A DNA stretch of 64,000 nucleotides from Pedobacter metabolipauper (GCF_004362715.1 NZ_SNYC01000003.1:621601-685600); one strand, 5' to 3'; counted from the stretch's first letter, positions 1 through 9,233 are shown. Notes: generated by a model from the letters alone, not told the origin. Translations and numbers: made by a program.

Positions 1-61
1 ACAATTAAACGCTAAATTCTTTAAATATTCTCTTCTGATGATTTTGAATTTTGAAGCTTCT

Positions 62-694
62 TTATTTTATAACTCCTTTTTTAGTCATATCGGCTAAGAG
101 CGTATTGGTAAATTCTGTTGCCAGTGATTCCGGACTTGAGGGATCCAGTGACCTGGTTTGTGCTGAATATAAAAGCTTGTCATTATCCAGGTTGTAGTAA
201 TTGGCTTCAAGTATAAACCTTTTTGTTGTTGAATAATATCCGGGCTCATACATACCCCCATAAAAGTTGTTGTAATATCCCCAGAATCTATATCCATAAT
301 AAGGATTAAAGTATGGTGCACCATAATTATAGGTCTTTTGTTTGGTCTTATCCAATACTGCAATGGTAAATGTACCATCGTATCCTTTGTCTTTAATTGC
401 TTTTAATGCTGCTGCTTCATTTAAACCCTCAAAAACTTTAGGGCCATATTCTGCGAATGCAGAACCGGCATTTATTCCTTTTTCTGACAGGTTCTTAACC
501 ATAATACGTTCTACATTCTCTCTGAGCATTCTATCATTCTGACCCATTAAAGCGATAACCAATACTTTATTACTTTTGATCACATCATTTGGCGCAGTCC
601 ATGATGATACTAATTTGGTGCTGCTGCACGCACTTAATAAAACAGCGAATAGAAAAAACATTCCTATCGCACTTACTCTCCCTGGCTTTTTCAT
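62..694 (-). CDS. DUF4136-like lipoprotein
   Basis: The protein has 210 residues and a typical lipoprotein signal: a basic start (MKKPGR), a hydrophobic stretch and a lipobox LLSAC with Cys about residue 23, so it should be anchored to a membrane. The mature part opens with STKLVSSW, and is followed by an alpha/beta segment (KVLVIALMGQNDRMLREN) and a Tyr/Gly/Asn-rich patch around residues 120-155. This general layout recalls DUF4136-type lipoproteins, but the match is by feel only and no biochemical function is known. It is divergent from the KTSC gene at 758. Confidence 0.7.
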   Translation of the reverse strand: MKKPGRVSAIGMFFLFAVLLSACSSTKLVSSWTAPNDVIKSNKVLVIALMGQNDRMLRENVERIMVKNLSEKGINAGSAFAEYGPKVFEGLNEAAALKAIKDKGYDGTFTIAVLDKTKQKTYNYGAPYFNPYYGYRFWGYYNNFYGGMYEPGYYSTTKRFILEANYYNLDNDKLLYSAQTRSLDPSSPESLATEFTNTLLADMTKKGVIK

Positions 695-757
695 AAAATT
701 CTTTTTTTAGTATAACAATTTATAACCTCTAGTGTTTTCTCAAGATAACGTAATAGT

Positions 758-958
758 ATGCCATCTACAGTAATAGCAAAAATAGCATATGATCCTGAAT
801 ATAAGCTATTAAGTGTTGAGTTTATTTCGGGAAAGATCTATTATTACAAAGAGGTTCCCCCTGGTGTTTACCTAACCTTAAAGATGGCCAGATCTAAGGG
901 CGGATTTTTGAATAAGTACATTAAGGGAAAGTATGAGTATGAAAGTACTGAAATATAA
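758..958 (+). CDS. stand-alone KTSC-domain protein
   Basis: This is a 66-residue protein that is almost entirely one KTSC domain, the small domain first described at the C-terminus of some lysyl-tRNA synthetases. Family hallmarks seen are YDPEYKLLSVEFISGKIYYY, the VPPGVY turn, and SKGGFLNKYIKGKY near the end. No partner domain is fused. Function of free-standing copies is unknown; a nucleic-acid-related role is only inferred from the family name. The gene stands alone and ends a few bases before a strong bidirectional hairpin. Confidence 0.75.
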   Translation: MPSTVIAKIAYDPEYKLLSVEFISGKIYYYKEVPPGVYLTLKMARSKGGFLNKYIKGKYEYESTEI

Positions 959-1030
959 AAAGCGACCTTAAATTTTAAGCTGATCTACCGAATGGGATAT
1001 GATCGGATTAATAAAATTTAAGGTCGCTTT
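959..1030. terminator. long-armed bidirectional terminator
   Basis: Perfect 19-base inverted repeat: arm 959-977 (starts AAAGCGACC) and arm 1012-1030 (ends GGTCGCTTT), with a 34-base loop. It lies between the convergent KTSC gene and DUF2383 gene and has A/T-rich flanks, so it can terminate from both sides. Confidence 0.7.
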
Positions 1031-1045
1031 CTGCTTTTAAAAGAT

Positions 1046-1504
1046 CTAGCTGTTTACAGCATCTCTTAAGGCTTTGATTTGATCGTGTGATACTCTCAAT
1101 TCAGCTTTTTGTTCTGTAATGGTTGCACGAAGATCTGCTGATAGTCCTTCAGTGTCTAAAGCCATTTTGTATGCACGCTGTGCGGCATCTTCTCCAAATT
1201 CACAGTTGTTAAGTACGGTTTCCCTGTCGTGACCGGTAAAAACGGCTTTAACATCCATCCATGCTCTGTAGATCTTTCCAGAAGTAGTTGTTCCGGTTTC
1301 TGCATCAGATCCAAGAACCTGTACTTCTGTAGCTAAAGCAGATTTATGTTTGTGACTTTGTCCGATCATTTCTACGAAAAGAGACTTAAGGTCAGCATCT
1401 TCTGGTTTTAACTCGTCAATTGCTTTTTCATAACCGACAACCCTGTCATTATTAATTTGAATAAGGTCGTTTAAGATTTCGGCGTTTACTGTACTATTTT
1501 CCAT
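1046..1504 (-). CDS. PA2169/DUF2383 four-helix-bundle protein
   Basis: Starting at MENSTVNAEILNDL gives 152 residues. The open frame runs 22 codons further upstream into the end of sodC, but that extension is basic and unlike the family, so the start at 1504 is preferred. The sequence is helical and charged, with the ferritin-like pattern of this family: LNDLIQINNDRVVGYEKA, an acidic DLKSLFVEM helix, SHKHKSAL, and a C-terminal helix with REF-like FGEDAAQRAYKMAL. Members are small stress-linked ferritin-like proteins of unknown activity. It follows sodC on the same strand by 52 bases, which suggests co-expression in an oxidative-stress context. Confidence 0.75.
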   Translation of the reverse strand: MENSTVNAEILNDLIQINNDRVVGYEKAIDELKPEDADLKSLFVEMIGQSHKHKSALATEVQVLGSDAETGTTTSGKIYRAWMDVKAVFTGHDRETVLNNCEFGEDAAQRAYKMALDTEGLSADLRATITEQKAELRVSHDQIKALRDAVNS

Positions 1505-1556
1505 TTTTTTAAAGGTTTTGATGTAATTAAAGAACAGCCTTAGCAAAGAAAAGTTT

Positions 1557-2087
1557 CTATTTTTTTTCAATTACACCGCAACCGATCCTAGGTCCCGAGT
1601 TTCCAGTAGGTTGCGTGGTATAATCATCAACTCCACCGTGTACAATGATTCCTCTTCCTATGATATTTTTGATATCTCCATCTTTAATACTCCATCTATC
1701 TGACATTAAAACAAAAACGGCATGTCCTTTACTGTCTAGCTGGATATTTCCAATATCTCCTGAATGGTAAGCATCTGATCCCCATTTACCATGGGCTTCT
1801 TTAGTTGGATTCCAGTGGCCGTGTGTATTTTCGCCCATATTTCCGCAATCTCCGTGTTCATGAAAGTGTACTGCTACAGAACTGTCGGCCCTGGCGGTGT
1901 AGGTAATTTCTAATTCCATAGCAATATTTCCATTTTCCTGCTGGTAGAACTTAGCTGTTCCCATCTCTTTATTGTCGGCAGTTGAGGTAAGCTTCGCTTC
2001 AGCAATGACCACTTCTTCAGACTTAGTACCACATGAGGTAAGGGATGCTGTGATACACAGCAACGCAATTGCAAAGTAATTTTTCAT
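1557..2087 (-). CDS. sodC: Cu/Zn superoxide dismutase, lipoprotein type
   Basis: The 176-residue protein converts superoxide to hydrogen peroxide and oxygen outside the cytoplasm. A signal peptide ends in a lipobox (LTSC, Cys about 19), so the enzyme is probably membrane anchored. Metal-binding signatures are clear: HFHEHGDC, then NTHGHWNPT, HSGDIGN, and the C-terminal IIVHGGVDDY, with a disulfide-compatible Cys in RIGCGV. Length is usual for bacterial SodC. The next gene downstream is the DUF2383 protein, likely the same transcript. Confidence 0.93.
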   Translation of the reverse strand: MKNYFAIALLCITASLTSCGTKSEEVVIAEAKLTSTADNKEMGTAKFYQQENGNIAMELEITYTARADSSVAVHFHEHGDCGNMGENTHGHWNPTKEAHGKWGSDAYHSGDIGNIQLDSKGHAVFVLMSDRWSIKDGDIKNIIGRGIIVHGGVDDYTTQPTGNSGPRIGCGVIEKK

Positions 2088-2216
2088 TTTTTAGTTAAGT
2101 TTAGGTATGCGATAAATAATAGTATTTAATATGATAAACAACAAAATATGGATCAATTAGTTTTTAGGGCAGGGTATAGGTTTATTTCTATAATCTCTGC
2201 ATCGGTCTGCCCTGCG

Positions 2217-2224
2217 TAAATTTG
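2217..2224 (+). promoter_or_regulatory. putative -7 promoter element for lspA
   Basis: TAAATTTG matches the Bacteroidota -7 consensus TAnnTTTG exactly and lies 82 bases upstream of the lspA start. No convincing -33 TTTG is seen at the expected spacing, so this is a candidate only. Confidence 0.35.
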
Positions 2225-2306
2225 CATAAATTGTTTGGCTTTACAGGATGTGAATGGTATACTTGTTTAGAATTCGCCTATACTGTACGTTCTATATTTA
2301 ATTAAA

Positions 2307-2810
2307 ATGAAGTCAGGGAAGTTATTAAACAGGTTATTGATCTTAGCATTGGTTCTGCTCAACGTGGGGTGTGATCAGGTTACCAAAAGCATAGTCAGAA
2401 AACATGTAGATTATAACGACAATATTAAGGTGATTAGCGATCACATTACTTTGACCAAAGTAGAGAACTCTGGTGCATTTTTAAGTTCCGGTGATTCTTT
2501 ACCAGGACCCGTGAAATTCGCGTTCTTGTCCTTATTACCACTGCTTGTACTCGGATACGGTCTTTATTTTTTAATGATTAAGTCGAACTTAAATACCCTT
2601 CTTATTGTAGGCATCAGCTTTGTAATTGGGGGAGGCATTGGGAATTTATACGACCGCATCTCTTTTGGCTCTGTAACAGATTTCCTGCATATTGATTTTG
2701 TATGGTTTCAAACGGGTGTATTCAATGCCGCAGATCTTTCCATTATGTCGGGTATGCTGATGATCCTGATCTCACAGTATATGACCAGCAGGAGATCGCA
2801 GATTGCTTAA
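2307..2810 (+). CDS. lspA: lipoprotein signal peptidase (signal peptidase II)
   Basis: The 167-residue inner-membrane aspartic protease cleaves signal peptides from prolipoproteins ahead of the lipidated Cys. Four hydrophobic segments are visible. The N-terminal CDQVTK, then GGGIGNLYDR, SVTDFLHI and the C-terminal FNAADLSI carry the conserved Asn/Asp pair of the family. Length is normal. Many lipoproteins in this window (the 62-694 protein, SodC, SusD-like, DUF5689) would be its clients. It is monocistronic here. Confidence 0.93.
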   Translation: MKSGKLLNRLLILALVLLNVGCDQVTKSIVRKHVDYNDNIKVISDHITLTKVENSGAFLSSGDSLPGPVKFAFLSLLPLLVLGYGLYFLMIKSNLNTLLIVGISFVIGGGIGNLYDRISFGSVTDFLHIDFVWFQTGVFNAADLSIMSGMLMILISQYMTSRRSQIA

Positions 2811-2927
2811 GTTTAATTGGTTGTTTAAAGTTGCTGTATCGTTCGTCCATGACGAGATAAGGGTTAACTGAGATACGGCTTAATTGATGCGACGTCGGCT
2901 AATATCATAGCTTATTTGGCATTATCG

Positions 2928-4307
2928 CTATTTAATGAATACCGTTTTGATATTTACAAACTCGCGGATCCCGAACATTCCCAATTCTCTGCCATATCCG
3001 GATTGGTTGATTCCTCCAAAAGGTAATCTTGGATCTGATTTGACCAGTGTATTTACAAAGCATGACCCTGCATTTAGTTGGTTGCGTGCTATTTCTTCGC
3101 CGCCTGAACCATCCCTGGTAAATACGGCAGCACCCAGTCCGAAATTGGTATCATTTGCAATTTTTATCGCTTCATTGGTATTCTTTGCCGTAATCAATAA
3201 TGCTACTGGCCCAAAGAGCTCTTCGGTGTAAGCGGGCATTCCTTTTTTAATTCCTGTTAAGATGGTAGGGGTATAGAACGCGTGACTGCCGTTAAATTTC
3301 GGGATCAGGCCGCCAAGAATGCATTGTGCACCTGCTTTAATATTTTGCTGTACTTGTTCATGGAGCTCGTCCCTCAGATCGATGCGTGACATAGGGCCAA
3401 GGTCTGTAGCAGGATCAAACGGATCTCCGGTAATCTTTTCTGCCATTTTTGCCTTAAATAGCCTGGTGAACTCTTTCTCTACCTTTTTAACTACAATAAA
3501 TCTTTTCGCGGCAATACAGCTTTGTCCGTTATTGATCAGCCTGCTTTGTGCACATATTTCAGCAGCACTTTCCAGATCTGCATCTTCCAGTATGATATAG
3601 GGATCACTGCCGCCAAGTTCCAATACCGTTTTTTTAAGCAGTTGTCCGGCTTGCTGCGCCACCTGGATGCCGGCTTCCGTACTTCCTGTAAGGGTTACGG
3701 CTTTAACAAGCGGATGTGCTATAACCTGCTTAACAGATTTGCTGCCAATTAACAGTACCTGGAATACGTGTTTTGGAAATCCGGCTTCTATTAAGATCTT
3801 TTCAACAGCAAGGGCGCAGCCGCTTACACTGGATGCATGCTTAAGCAGCGCACAGTTACCAGCCATCAGGGCAGGGGCAAGGAACCTGAACAGTTGCCAG
3901 AAGGGAAAGTTCCAGGGCATAATTGCCAGAACAACACCCAGCGGCTGAAAGCTTACATAGCTCTTGCTGGCATCTGTTTCAATCTGTTCATCTTTCAGAA
4001 AGGTCTTTGCATTTTCGGCGTAATATTCACAAACAGCTGCACATTTTTCTACTTCAGTCCGTCCGTCTTTAAGTGGTTTACCCATTTCTGAGGCCATCAA
4101 TACGGCTAGTTCATCTTTTCGTTTTCTGAGGATGCCTGCTGCATTGATTAACAGTATAGCTCTTTCGGTTTCTACAGAAGTTTCTTTATGCCACTTTAGC
4201 CATGCTGCATGTGTATTTTCTATTTTATTAAGGATTTGGGAGGAAGAATCTTCTGAATACTTTTTTAATAGCTTGCCGTTGGCCGGATTTATAGACTGGA
4301 TGCTCAT
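2928..4307 (-). CDS. NAD(P)-dependent aldehyde dehydrogenase, succinate-semialdehyde type
   Basis: This 459-residue aldehyde dehydrogenase oxidises an aldehyde to an acid. Visible motifs are IMPWNFPFWQ (cofactor region), LTGSTEAG (Rossmann-like), the general-base Glu in VLELGGSDP, the nucleophilic Cys in NNGQSCIAAKR, EELFGPV, and the C-terminal GRELGMFGIREF. The NNGQSC/ELGGSDP combination and length fit the short succinate-semialdehyde dehydrogenase (GabD/Sad) group; the substrate is not proven. It lies 32 bases downstream of the DinB-like gene on the same strand, a probable two-gene transcript. Confidence 0.85.
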   Translation of the reverse strand: MSIQSINPANGKLLKKYSEDSSSQILNKIENTHAAWLKWHKETSVETERAILLINAAGILRKRKDELAVLMASEMGKPLKDGRTEVEKCAAVCEYYAENAKTFLKDEQIETDASKSYVSFQPLGVVLAIMPWNFPFWQLFRFLAPALMAGNCALLKHASSVSGCALAVEKILIEAGFPKHVFQVLLIGSKSVKQVIAHPLVKAVTLTGSTEAGIQVAQQAGQLLKKTVLELGGSDPYIILEDADLESAAEICAQSRLINNGQSCIAAKRFIVVKKVEKEFTRLFKAKMAEKITGDPFDPATDLGPMSRIDLRDELHEQVQQNIKAGAQCILGGLIPKFNGSHAFYTPTILTGIKKGMPAYTEELFGPVALLITAKNTNEAIKIANDTNFGLGAAVFTRDGSGGEEIARNQLNAGSCFVNTLVKSDPRLPFGGINQSGYGRELGMFGIREFVNIKTVFIK

Positions 4308-4339
4308 TTTAGAAATTATATGTTGTTACAACAAATAAA

Positions 4340-4807
4340 CTATACCAATCGTTTTAAAGCCATGATATATCCCATATGCATTCCATCATGAAAAGGTAAA
4401 AAGTTTACTGCATCATGAATAGACTTCATTTCTACACCATACCGGGTTGCCCATGGCATATAATTTTCGAAATGATTGGTTTGAAGATCTTTTTCCAGCT
4501 GATCAAATGAACCTAATAACAAAGATTTAATGGTATCGATGTCGCCAGCTGTAACTTCAGCTTCTGGTTTACTTCCGGGTTTGTAGGAATTGTAAAATGC
4601 TTCAGAAATGTTGGTTGATTTGCCGGCCCTTAAATAGCAAACACCTTCCTGGGCGGCTATCATATGTGCAATGTTCCAAATGATATTATTGTTATATCCG
4701 GCAGGAACCTTATTTAACTGATCAACGGTTAAATCTTTGATAATATTGAGGCAAAAAGTCCTGGTTATTTTTAATGTATTGATCTGTGTGAACGGTGTAA
4801 TACTCAT
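4340..4807 (-). CDS. DinB-like (YfiT/DUF664 type) four-helix protein
   Basis: The 155-residue protein shows the DinB/YfiT pattern: a helical bundle with metal-ligand histidines in WNIAHMIAAQEG (about residue 48) and in HDGMHMGYIM near the C-terminus, preceded by IHDAVNFLP. Members are damage-inducible-like or thiol-S-transferase-like metal proteins. The substrate here cannot be told. It precedes the aldehyde dehydrogenase on the same strand. Confidence 0.75.
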   Translation of the reverse strand: MSITPFTQINTLKITRTFCLNIIKDLTVDQLNKVPAGYNNNIIWNIAHMIAAQEGVCYLRAGKSTNISEAFYNSYKPGSKPEAEVTAGDIDTIKSLLLGSFDQLEKDLQTNHFENYMPWATRYGVEMKSIHDAVNFLPFHDGMHMGYIMALKRLV

Positions 4808-4919
4808 TATTTTAAGGTAATTATTAAAAACTAATTAGAAAAAAGAGCGGTTATGTTAATTAAGCGCAATATAATTAAATCATATCTGCTCTTTAGGTAT
4901 AAAAATTAATCTTTAATCG

Positions 4920-4927
4920 TACTTTTG
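4920..4927 (+). promoter_or_regulatory. putative -7 promoter element for mqo
   Basis: TACTTTTG matches TAnnTTTG exactly and ends 15 bases before the ATG at 4943. It contains the TTG that could be mistaken for an upstream mqo start, which argues for the ATG start and a very short leader. Confidence 0.45.
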
Positions 4928-4942
4928 CAAAAAATTTCACGA

Positions 4943-6445
4943 ATGACCGCTAAAAATATTAATTCAGATAAGGCTACAGATGTTGTATTGATTGGTGCTG
5001 GTATTATGAGCGCAACTTTAGGTGTTTTACTTAAAGAACTGGAGCCTGATATTAGTGTTCAAATTTTTGAGCGGTTGGATGTGGTTGCTGCAGAAAGCTC
5101 TGATGCCTGGAATAATGCAGGAACCGGTCACTCTGCCTTTTGTGAATTGAATTATACTCCACAGCTTCCGGACGGTTCTGTAGAAACTAAAAAGGCTGTG
5201 GCAATTGCGGAGTCTTTTGAGGTTTCTAAACAGTTTTGGTCTTTTTTAGTTCAGAATAAGATCATCGATAGTCCGGAGAACTTTATTAAAAGCATTCCGC
5301 ACATGAGCTTTGTTTGGGGTGCAGATAATGTGGCATTTTTAAAGAAAAGATACGATAAGCTTCAGGAATGTGATCTTTTTAAAGGGATGGACTATTCTGA
5401 AGATCCTGCCCAGCTGGAAAAATGGATGCCGCTTGTAATGGCAGACCGTGATCCTTCTGAAAAGGTTGCTGCAACGCGGATGGATTTGGGTACAGACGTT
5501 AACTTTGGATCATTAACCCGGAAGATGTTTAACCACCTTCAGGAAATGGACCATGTGAACCTCCATTTTGCACATGAAGTGCGTAAGCTTAAACAGAAAG
5601 ACGGCCTCTGGGAAATTAAAGTTAAGGATGAGACCACTGGTAAAAAGCGGATCATCAAAGCCAGGTTTGTATTTATTGGTGCTGGTGGCGGCTCTTTGCC
5701 GCTTCTTGAGAAATCTGATATACCTGAAGGCAAGGGTTTTGGTGGTTTTCCGGTTAGCGGACAATGGCTTAAATGTACAAATCCGGCAGTTATTGAAAAA
5801 CACAATGCCAAGGTATATGGTAAAGCCTCAGTAGGCGCACCGCCAATGTCGGTTCCTCACCTGGATACCCGGATGATTGACGGTAAAAAAGCGTTGCTGT
5901 TTGGGCCATATGCTGGTTTCTCTACCCGTTTTCTGAAACATGGTTCCCTGCTGGACCTGCCGCTTTCTATTAAAGTGAATAACATCAGACCGATGATTGC
6001 TGCCGGTTTAGACAATTTACCGCTTACCAAATATTTGATTGATCAGGTTAGACAATCTCCGGAGGACCGGATGGCTGCCTTAAGGGAATATCTGCCTACA
6101 GCACGTATGGAAGACTGGGAACTCGAAACCGCCGGTCAGCGCGTTCAGGTTATTAAAAAACATGAAGAACATGGCGGTATCCTTGAGTTTGGTACTGAGG
6201 TGGTTACTGCCGCTGATGGTTCTATTGCAGCCTTGCTTGGTGCATCACCAGGGGCATCAACCGCTGTATCTATCATGCTTACGTTGATGGAGCGTTGTTT
6301 TAGTGATTATGTTAAAACCCCAAAATGGCAGGAAAAACTAAAAGAGATGATTCCTACCTATGGTAAATCATTGAGCAATGATCCTGAATTGACTGAAAAG
6401 GTAAGAACGGAGACTACTGCTGCATTAAAGCTAAAAATGGCATAA
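4943..6445 (+). CDS. mqo: malate:quinone oxidoreductase
   Basis: This FAD-dependent, membrane-associated enzyme oxidises malate to oxaloacetate and passes electrons to the quinone pool. The protein is 500 residues from the ATG at 4943. The frame is open from a TTG at 4925, but that lies inside a promoter-like box. N-terminal FAD motif: VLIGAGIMSATLG, then ERLDVVAAESSDAWNNAGTG, HSAFCELNYTP; mid-protein FVFIGAGGGSLPLLE; C-terminal LLGASPGASTAVSIML. All are typical of Mqo, and the length is normal. It stands alone and is followed by a 10-bp hairpin. Confidence 0.95.
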   Translation: MTAKNINSDKATDVVLIGAGIMSATLGVLLKELEPDISVQIFERLDVVAAESSDAWNNAGTGHSAFCELNYTPQLPDGSVETKKAVAIAESFEVSKQFWSFLVQNKIIDSPENFIKSIPHMSFVWGADNVAFLKKRYDKLQECDLFKGMDYSEDPAQLEKWMPLVMADRDPSEKVAATRMDLGTDVNFGSLTRKMFNHLQEMDHVNLHFAHEVRKLKQKDGLWEIKVKDETTGKKRIIKARFVFIGAGGGSLPLLEKSDIPEGKGFGGFPVSGQWLKCTNPAVIEKHNAKVYGKASVGAPPMSVPHLDTRMIDGKKALLFGPYAGFSTRFLKHGSLLDLPLSIKVNNIRPMIAAGLDNLPLTKYLIDQVRQSPEDRMAALREYLPTARMEDWELETAGQRVQVIKKHEEHGGILEFGTEVVTAADGSIAALLGASPGASTAVSIMLTLMERCFSDYVKTPKWQEKLKEMIPTYGKSLSNDPELTEKVRTETTAALKLKMA

Positions 6446-6473
6446 TACAAGTAAACATTTTCGATCTTTTCCA

Positions 6474-6500
6474 TATTATTGAGGTATTAACTCAATAATA
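6474..6500 (+). terminator. hairpin downstream of mqo
   Basis: Perfect 10-base inverted repeat TATTATTGAG / CTCAATAATA (6474-6483 and 6491-6500) with a 7-base loop, starting 28 bases after the mqo stop. It is followed by A's rather than T's, so termination efficiency on the + strand is uncertain. Confidence 0.45.
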
Positions 6501-6505
6501 AAAAG

Positions 6506-6643
6506 ATGAATTCAGTAAAAGCGTATGCTGCGCAAAAATCGAATAAGCCCTTCGCGCCTTGCCTGTTGCCTTTCGGGGATTGTCGTTATCGTTATATCGG
6601 CAAAACTACGATTTATAGCGGTGGTCTTATATTGAACTTATAA
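6506..6643 (+). pseudogene. possible remnant of an alcohol dehydrogenase N-terminus
   Basis: A 45-codon frame begins MNSVKAYAAQKSNKPFAP, which resembles the start of YahK-type zinc alcohol dehydrogenases (recalled pattern ...KAYAAQSA..PLAPF). After this the frame loses similarity (LLPFGDCRYRYIGK) and stops in a strong hairpin. In a shifted frame, DVVIVI hints at the next strand of such an enzyme. It sits in the 348-base gap between mqo and the AsmA gene. This is inferred to be a degraded gene start; a chance ORF is possible. Confidence 0.3.
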
Positions 6644-6677
6644 AGGGTGATGCGTTTTGCATCACCCTTTATAAGTT
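6635..6677. terminator. 19-bp perfect hairpin between mqo and the AsmA gene
   Basis: AACTTATAAAGGGTGATGC (6635-6653) and its exact reverse complement (6659-6677) enclose a GTTTT loop. It is the strongest hairpin in the 6446-6793 gap. There is no T-run on either side, so it may be a terminator or a folded RNA or DNA element. The rest of the gap, 6678-6793, is AT-rich leader sequence with no other gene seen. Confidence 0.55.
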
Positions 6678-6793
6678 ATAGTTAGCGATTCAACTATTTA
6701 TATGTACATTTCGTTTATATTGATTAAATTGTCTTTAATTGGCATACGGATTGATTCATTCGATTTAACGCCATACACCTAACCCAGAAACAC

Positions 6794-9223
6794 ATGCCAC
6801 GTTGGTCCAGGATCATTCTTAAAATACTCGGTGTTTTCATTGCCCTAATTTTAGTCGTTTTTATTGCTGCTGCGATCTATGTTAATGTCAATAAGAAAAG
6901 CTTACTGGCAACCATCACTGAAAAGTTAAATCAGAATTTAAATGGAACCTTAACCATTGGAAGTATGGATCCTACGTTCTTAAGCGGGTTTCCAGGTGTT
7001 TCTTTGCGGCTCAATAATGTAGTGATGCACGATAGCTTGTGGACAGTACACCGCCATCCTTTGCTGGAGGCTAAAGATCTTGAGGTTTCTGTAAATACAC
7101 TGGCACTATTAACCGGTACCATTGAAATTAAAAAGATTGGCATCAATAAAGCACAGATTTACCTGTTTACCGATAGTAATGGCTACACCAATACGTCCAT
7201 CTTCCGGAAAAAGAAGAAAACTGCTTCTCCCCAGGAAGAGGATGGTGATTCTGGTTTGGAAGTTGGCCGGTTTGCATTGGATGATGTTAACTTTGTGGTG
7301 GACAATAAAAAGGGCCATAAGTTATTCCAGTTTGCTATTGATCATCTTAAAGGAACAGCAGATTATTCCTGGTCGGACTGGGAGGCTGACATCCAGCTTA
7401 AAATGCTGGTAAAAAGCCTAGCATTTAATACCAGAAGGGGTAGTTTTATTAAAGACAAAGTACTGGAAGGTCCATTTAAGATTACCTATACCGATAAAAC
7501 CGGAGTTATTGATGTGGCTCCAAATAAGCTGAAAATTGGTCCTGATCCTTTTACTATCGGTGCAAAGTTTGACACCTCTAAAGAGCATACCGATTTTGCT
7601 ATAAATATTGAAGTGAACGAAATTGCCTGGAAGAATGCAGCGAACTTGCTTGCACCTAACATCAGCTCTAAGCTGAATATGTTCAACTTCGAAAAACCCA
7701 TTAAGGTAAATTGTACCATTGCCGGCAATATGGGTCCGGGTGGTGATCCGGCCATCAATGTAAAAGCAATTGTTAAGGACAATGTATTGACTACACCTGG
7801 CGGTAAAGTTGATCAGTGTAATTTTGCAGGGGTATTTACCAATAACTTCATTGCTGGAAAGGGGCATACTGATCAGAATTCTGCAGTAAAATTGTATGGC
7901 TTTAAAGGACAATATGAGCAAATGCCATTTTCTATTGATACGGCTTCTATCCATAACCTTGAAAAGCCAATTGCTACCGGTGTTTTTAAATCTAAGTTTG
8001 ACATTGCAAGTCTTAATAAAGTGATTGGTGAGGATGTATTACAGTTTGTAAAAGGTACTGCAGATGTGAAACTTGCTTATAAGGCAGACATTGTAGATTT
8101 TAAACTGACCAAGCCTTATGTTACCGGAATTGTAGACATTAAGAATGCGGATGTAAACTATGTTCCAAGGAAACTAAAGTTTACGAATACAAACATCTCC
8201 CTGAATTTTACAGATCATGATCTGTTCATTAAAAATATCCGGCTCCAAAGTGGTAAAAGCATTGTTTATATGGATGGAACCATCCGTAATTTCTTAAACT
8301 CTTATTATACTGCACCAGAGAAAGTTTTGCTGAGCTGGAAGATTAGAAGTCCGCAGTTGCACCTGGGTGAATTCTTCGGGTTTTTAGGCTCCAGGCAAAC
8401 GACTAAAAAAAGGAAGTCTGCCAAGACAAACTTTTCTGATGACCTGGATGCGGTCTTTGAAAAAAGTCAGGTAGACATGCACCTGAAAGTGGATAAAGTA
8501 TATTACAATAAATTTTTGGCTACTGATGCCATGGCTGATCTGTACTTAACTGAAAAGGGGATAGCGATTAAAAACGTTAGTGTTAAACATGCTGGTGGTT
8601 TGCTTAAACTAAATGGTACGATTTCTCAAAAGGGCAATGTAAACCGGTTCGATCTGAACACCACCATCAGCAATGTAGATATTAAGCATTTCTTTTACTC
8701 ATTTGATAACTTCGGATTAAAGACTTTGACTTCAAAAAATATTACCGGCTTCCTGTTTTCAAAAACAAACATCTCTGGAGGCATTAATAACCAGGGTAAA
8801 CTGCTTCCAAACTCTTTAAACGGCAGTATTATATTTGACCTGAAGAAAGGGGCCTTACTCAATTTTGAACCCATTCAGAGTGTCGGCAAGTTTGCCTTTC
8901 CATTCAGAGATCTAAATAACATCATGTTTACAAACTTAAATGGTAAGTTTGATGTACGCGGACAAAAGATTACCATTAATCCGATGCAAATTAATTCGAG
9001 CTTATTAAACATGGATATTGCTGGTGTTTATTCCATGTCCACCGGAACAAATATCGCATTGGATGTTCCGCTCCGCAATCCGAAGAAGGATGAAGATATT
9101 ACCGATAAGAAAGAAATTAGTGACCGCAGAATGAAGGGCATTGTGCTTCATTTACTGGCAACCGATGGGGAGGATGGGAAGATTAAAATTAAATTGAACC
9201 GTAACCGGGAGAAAACTAAATAA
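6794..9223 (+). CDS. AsmA-family membrane-anchored protein
   Basis: This 809-residue protein has one N-terminal membrane helix (about residues 8-30, ILGVFIALILVVFIAAAIY) and then a long beta-rich body. Early hallmarks of the AsmA/TamB-like family are LNGTLTIGSMDPTFLSGFPGVSLRLNNV and repeated strands. The C-terminal region has SGGINNQGKLLPNSLNGSI and a LKKGALLNFEPIQSVGKF segment, then a basic tail. These proteins are thought to act at the envelope in lipid or outer-membrane homeostasis. The gene lies 10 bases upstream of osmC, so the two are probably co-transcribed. Confidence 0.85.
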   Translation: MPRWSRIILKILGVFIALILVVFIAAAIYVNVNKKSLLATITEKLNQNLNGTLTIGSMDPTFLSGFPGVSLRLNNVVMHDSLWTVHRHPLLEAKDLEVSVNTLALLTGTIEIKKIGINKAQIYLFTDSNGYTNTSIFRKKKKTASPQEEDGDSGLEVGRFALDDVNFVVDNKKGHKLFQFAIDHLKGTADYSWSDWEADIQLKMLVKSLAFNTRRGSFIKDKVLEGPFKITYTDKTGVIDVAPNKLKIGPDPFTIGAKFDTSKEHTDFAINIEVNEIAWKNAANLLAPNISSKLNMFNFEKPIKVNCTIAGNMGPGGDPAINVKAIVKDNVLTTPGGKVDQCNFAGVFTNNFIAGKGHTDQNSAVKLYGFKGQYEQMPFSIDTASIHNLEKPIATGVFKSKFDIASLNKVIGEDVLQFVKGTADVKLAYKADIVDFKLTKPYVTGIVDIKNADVNYVPRKLKFTNTNISLNFTDHDLFIKNIRLQSGKSIVYMDGTIRNFLNSYYTAPEKVLLSWKIRSPQLHLGEFFGFLGSRQTTKKRKSAKTNFSDDLDAVFEKSQVDMHLKVDKVYYNKFLATDAMADLYLTEKGIAIKNVSVKHAGGLLKLNGTISQKGNVNRFDLNTTISNVDIKHFFYSFDNFGLKTLTSKNITGFLFSKTNISGGINNQGKLLPNSLNGSIIFDLKKGALLNFEPIQSVGKFAFPFRDLNNIMFTNLNGKFDVRGQKITINPMQINSSLLNMDIAGVYSMSTGTNIALDVPLRNPKKDEDITDKKEISDRRMKGIVLHLLATDGEDGKIKIKLNRNREKTK

Positions 9224-9233
9224 AATAAAAAAT

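Noticed and set aside
4925..4942. TTG start giving six extra residues for mqo
   Set aside because: The TTG is part of a TAnnTTTG promoter box and the ATG at 4943 fits the family start.
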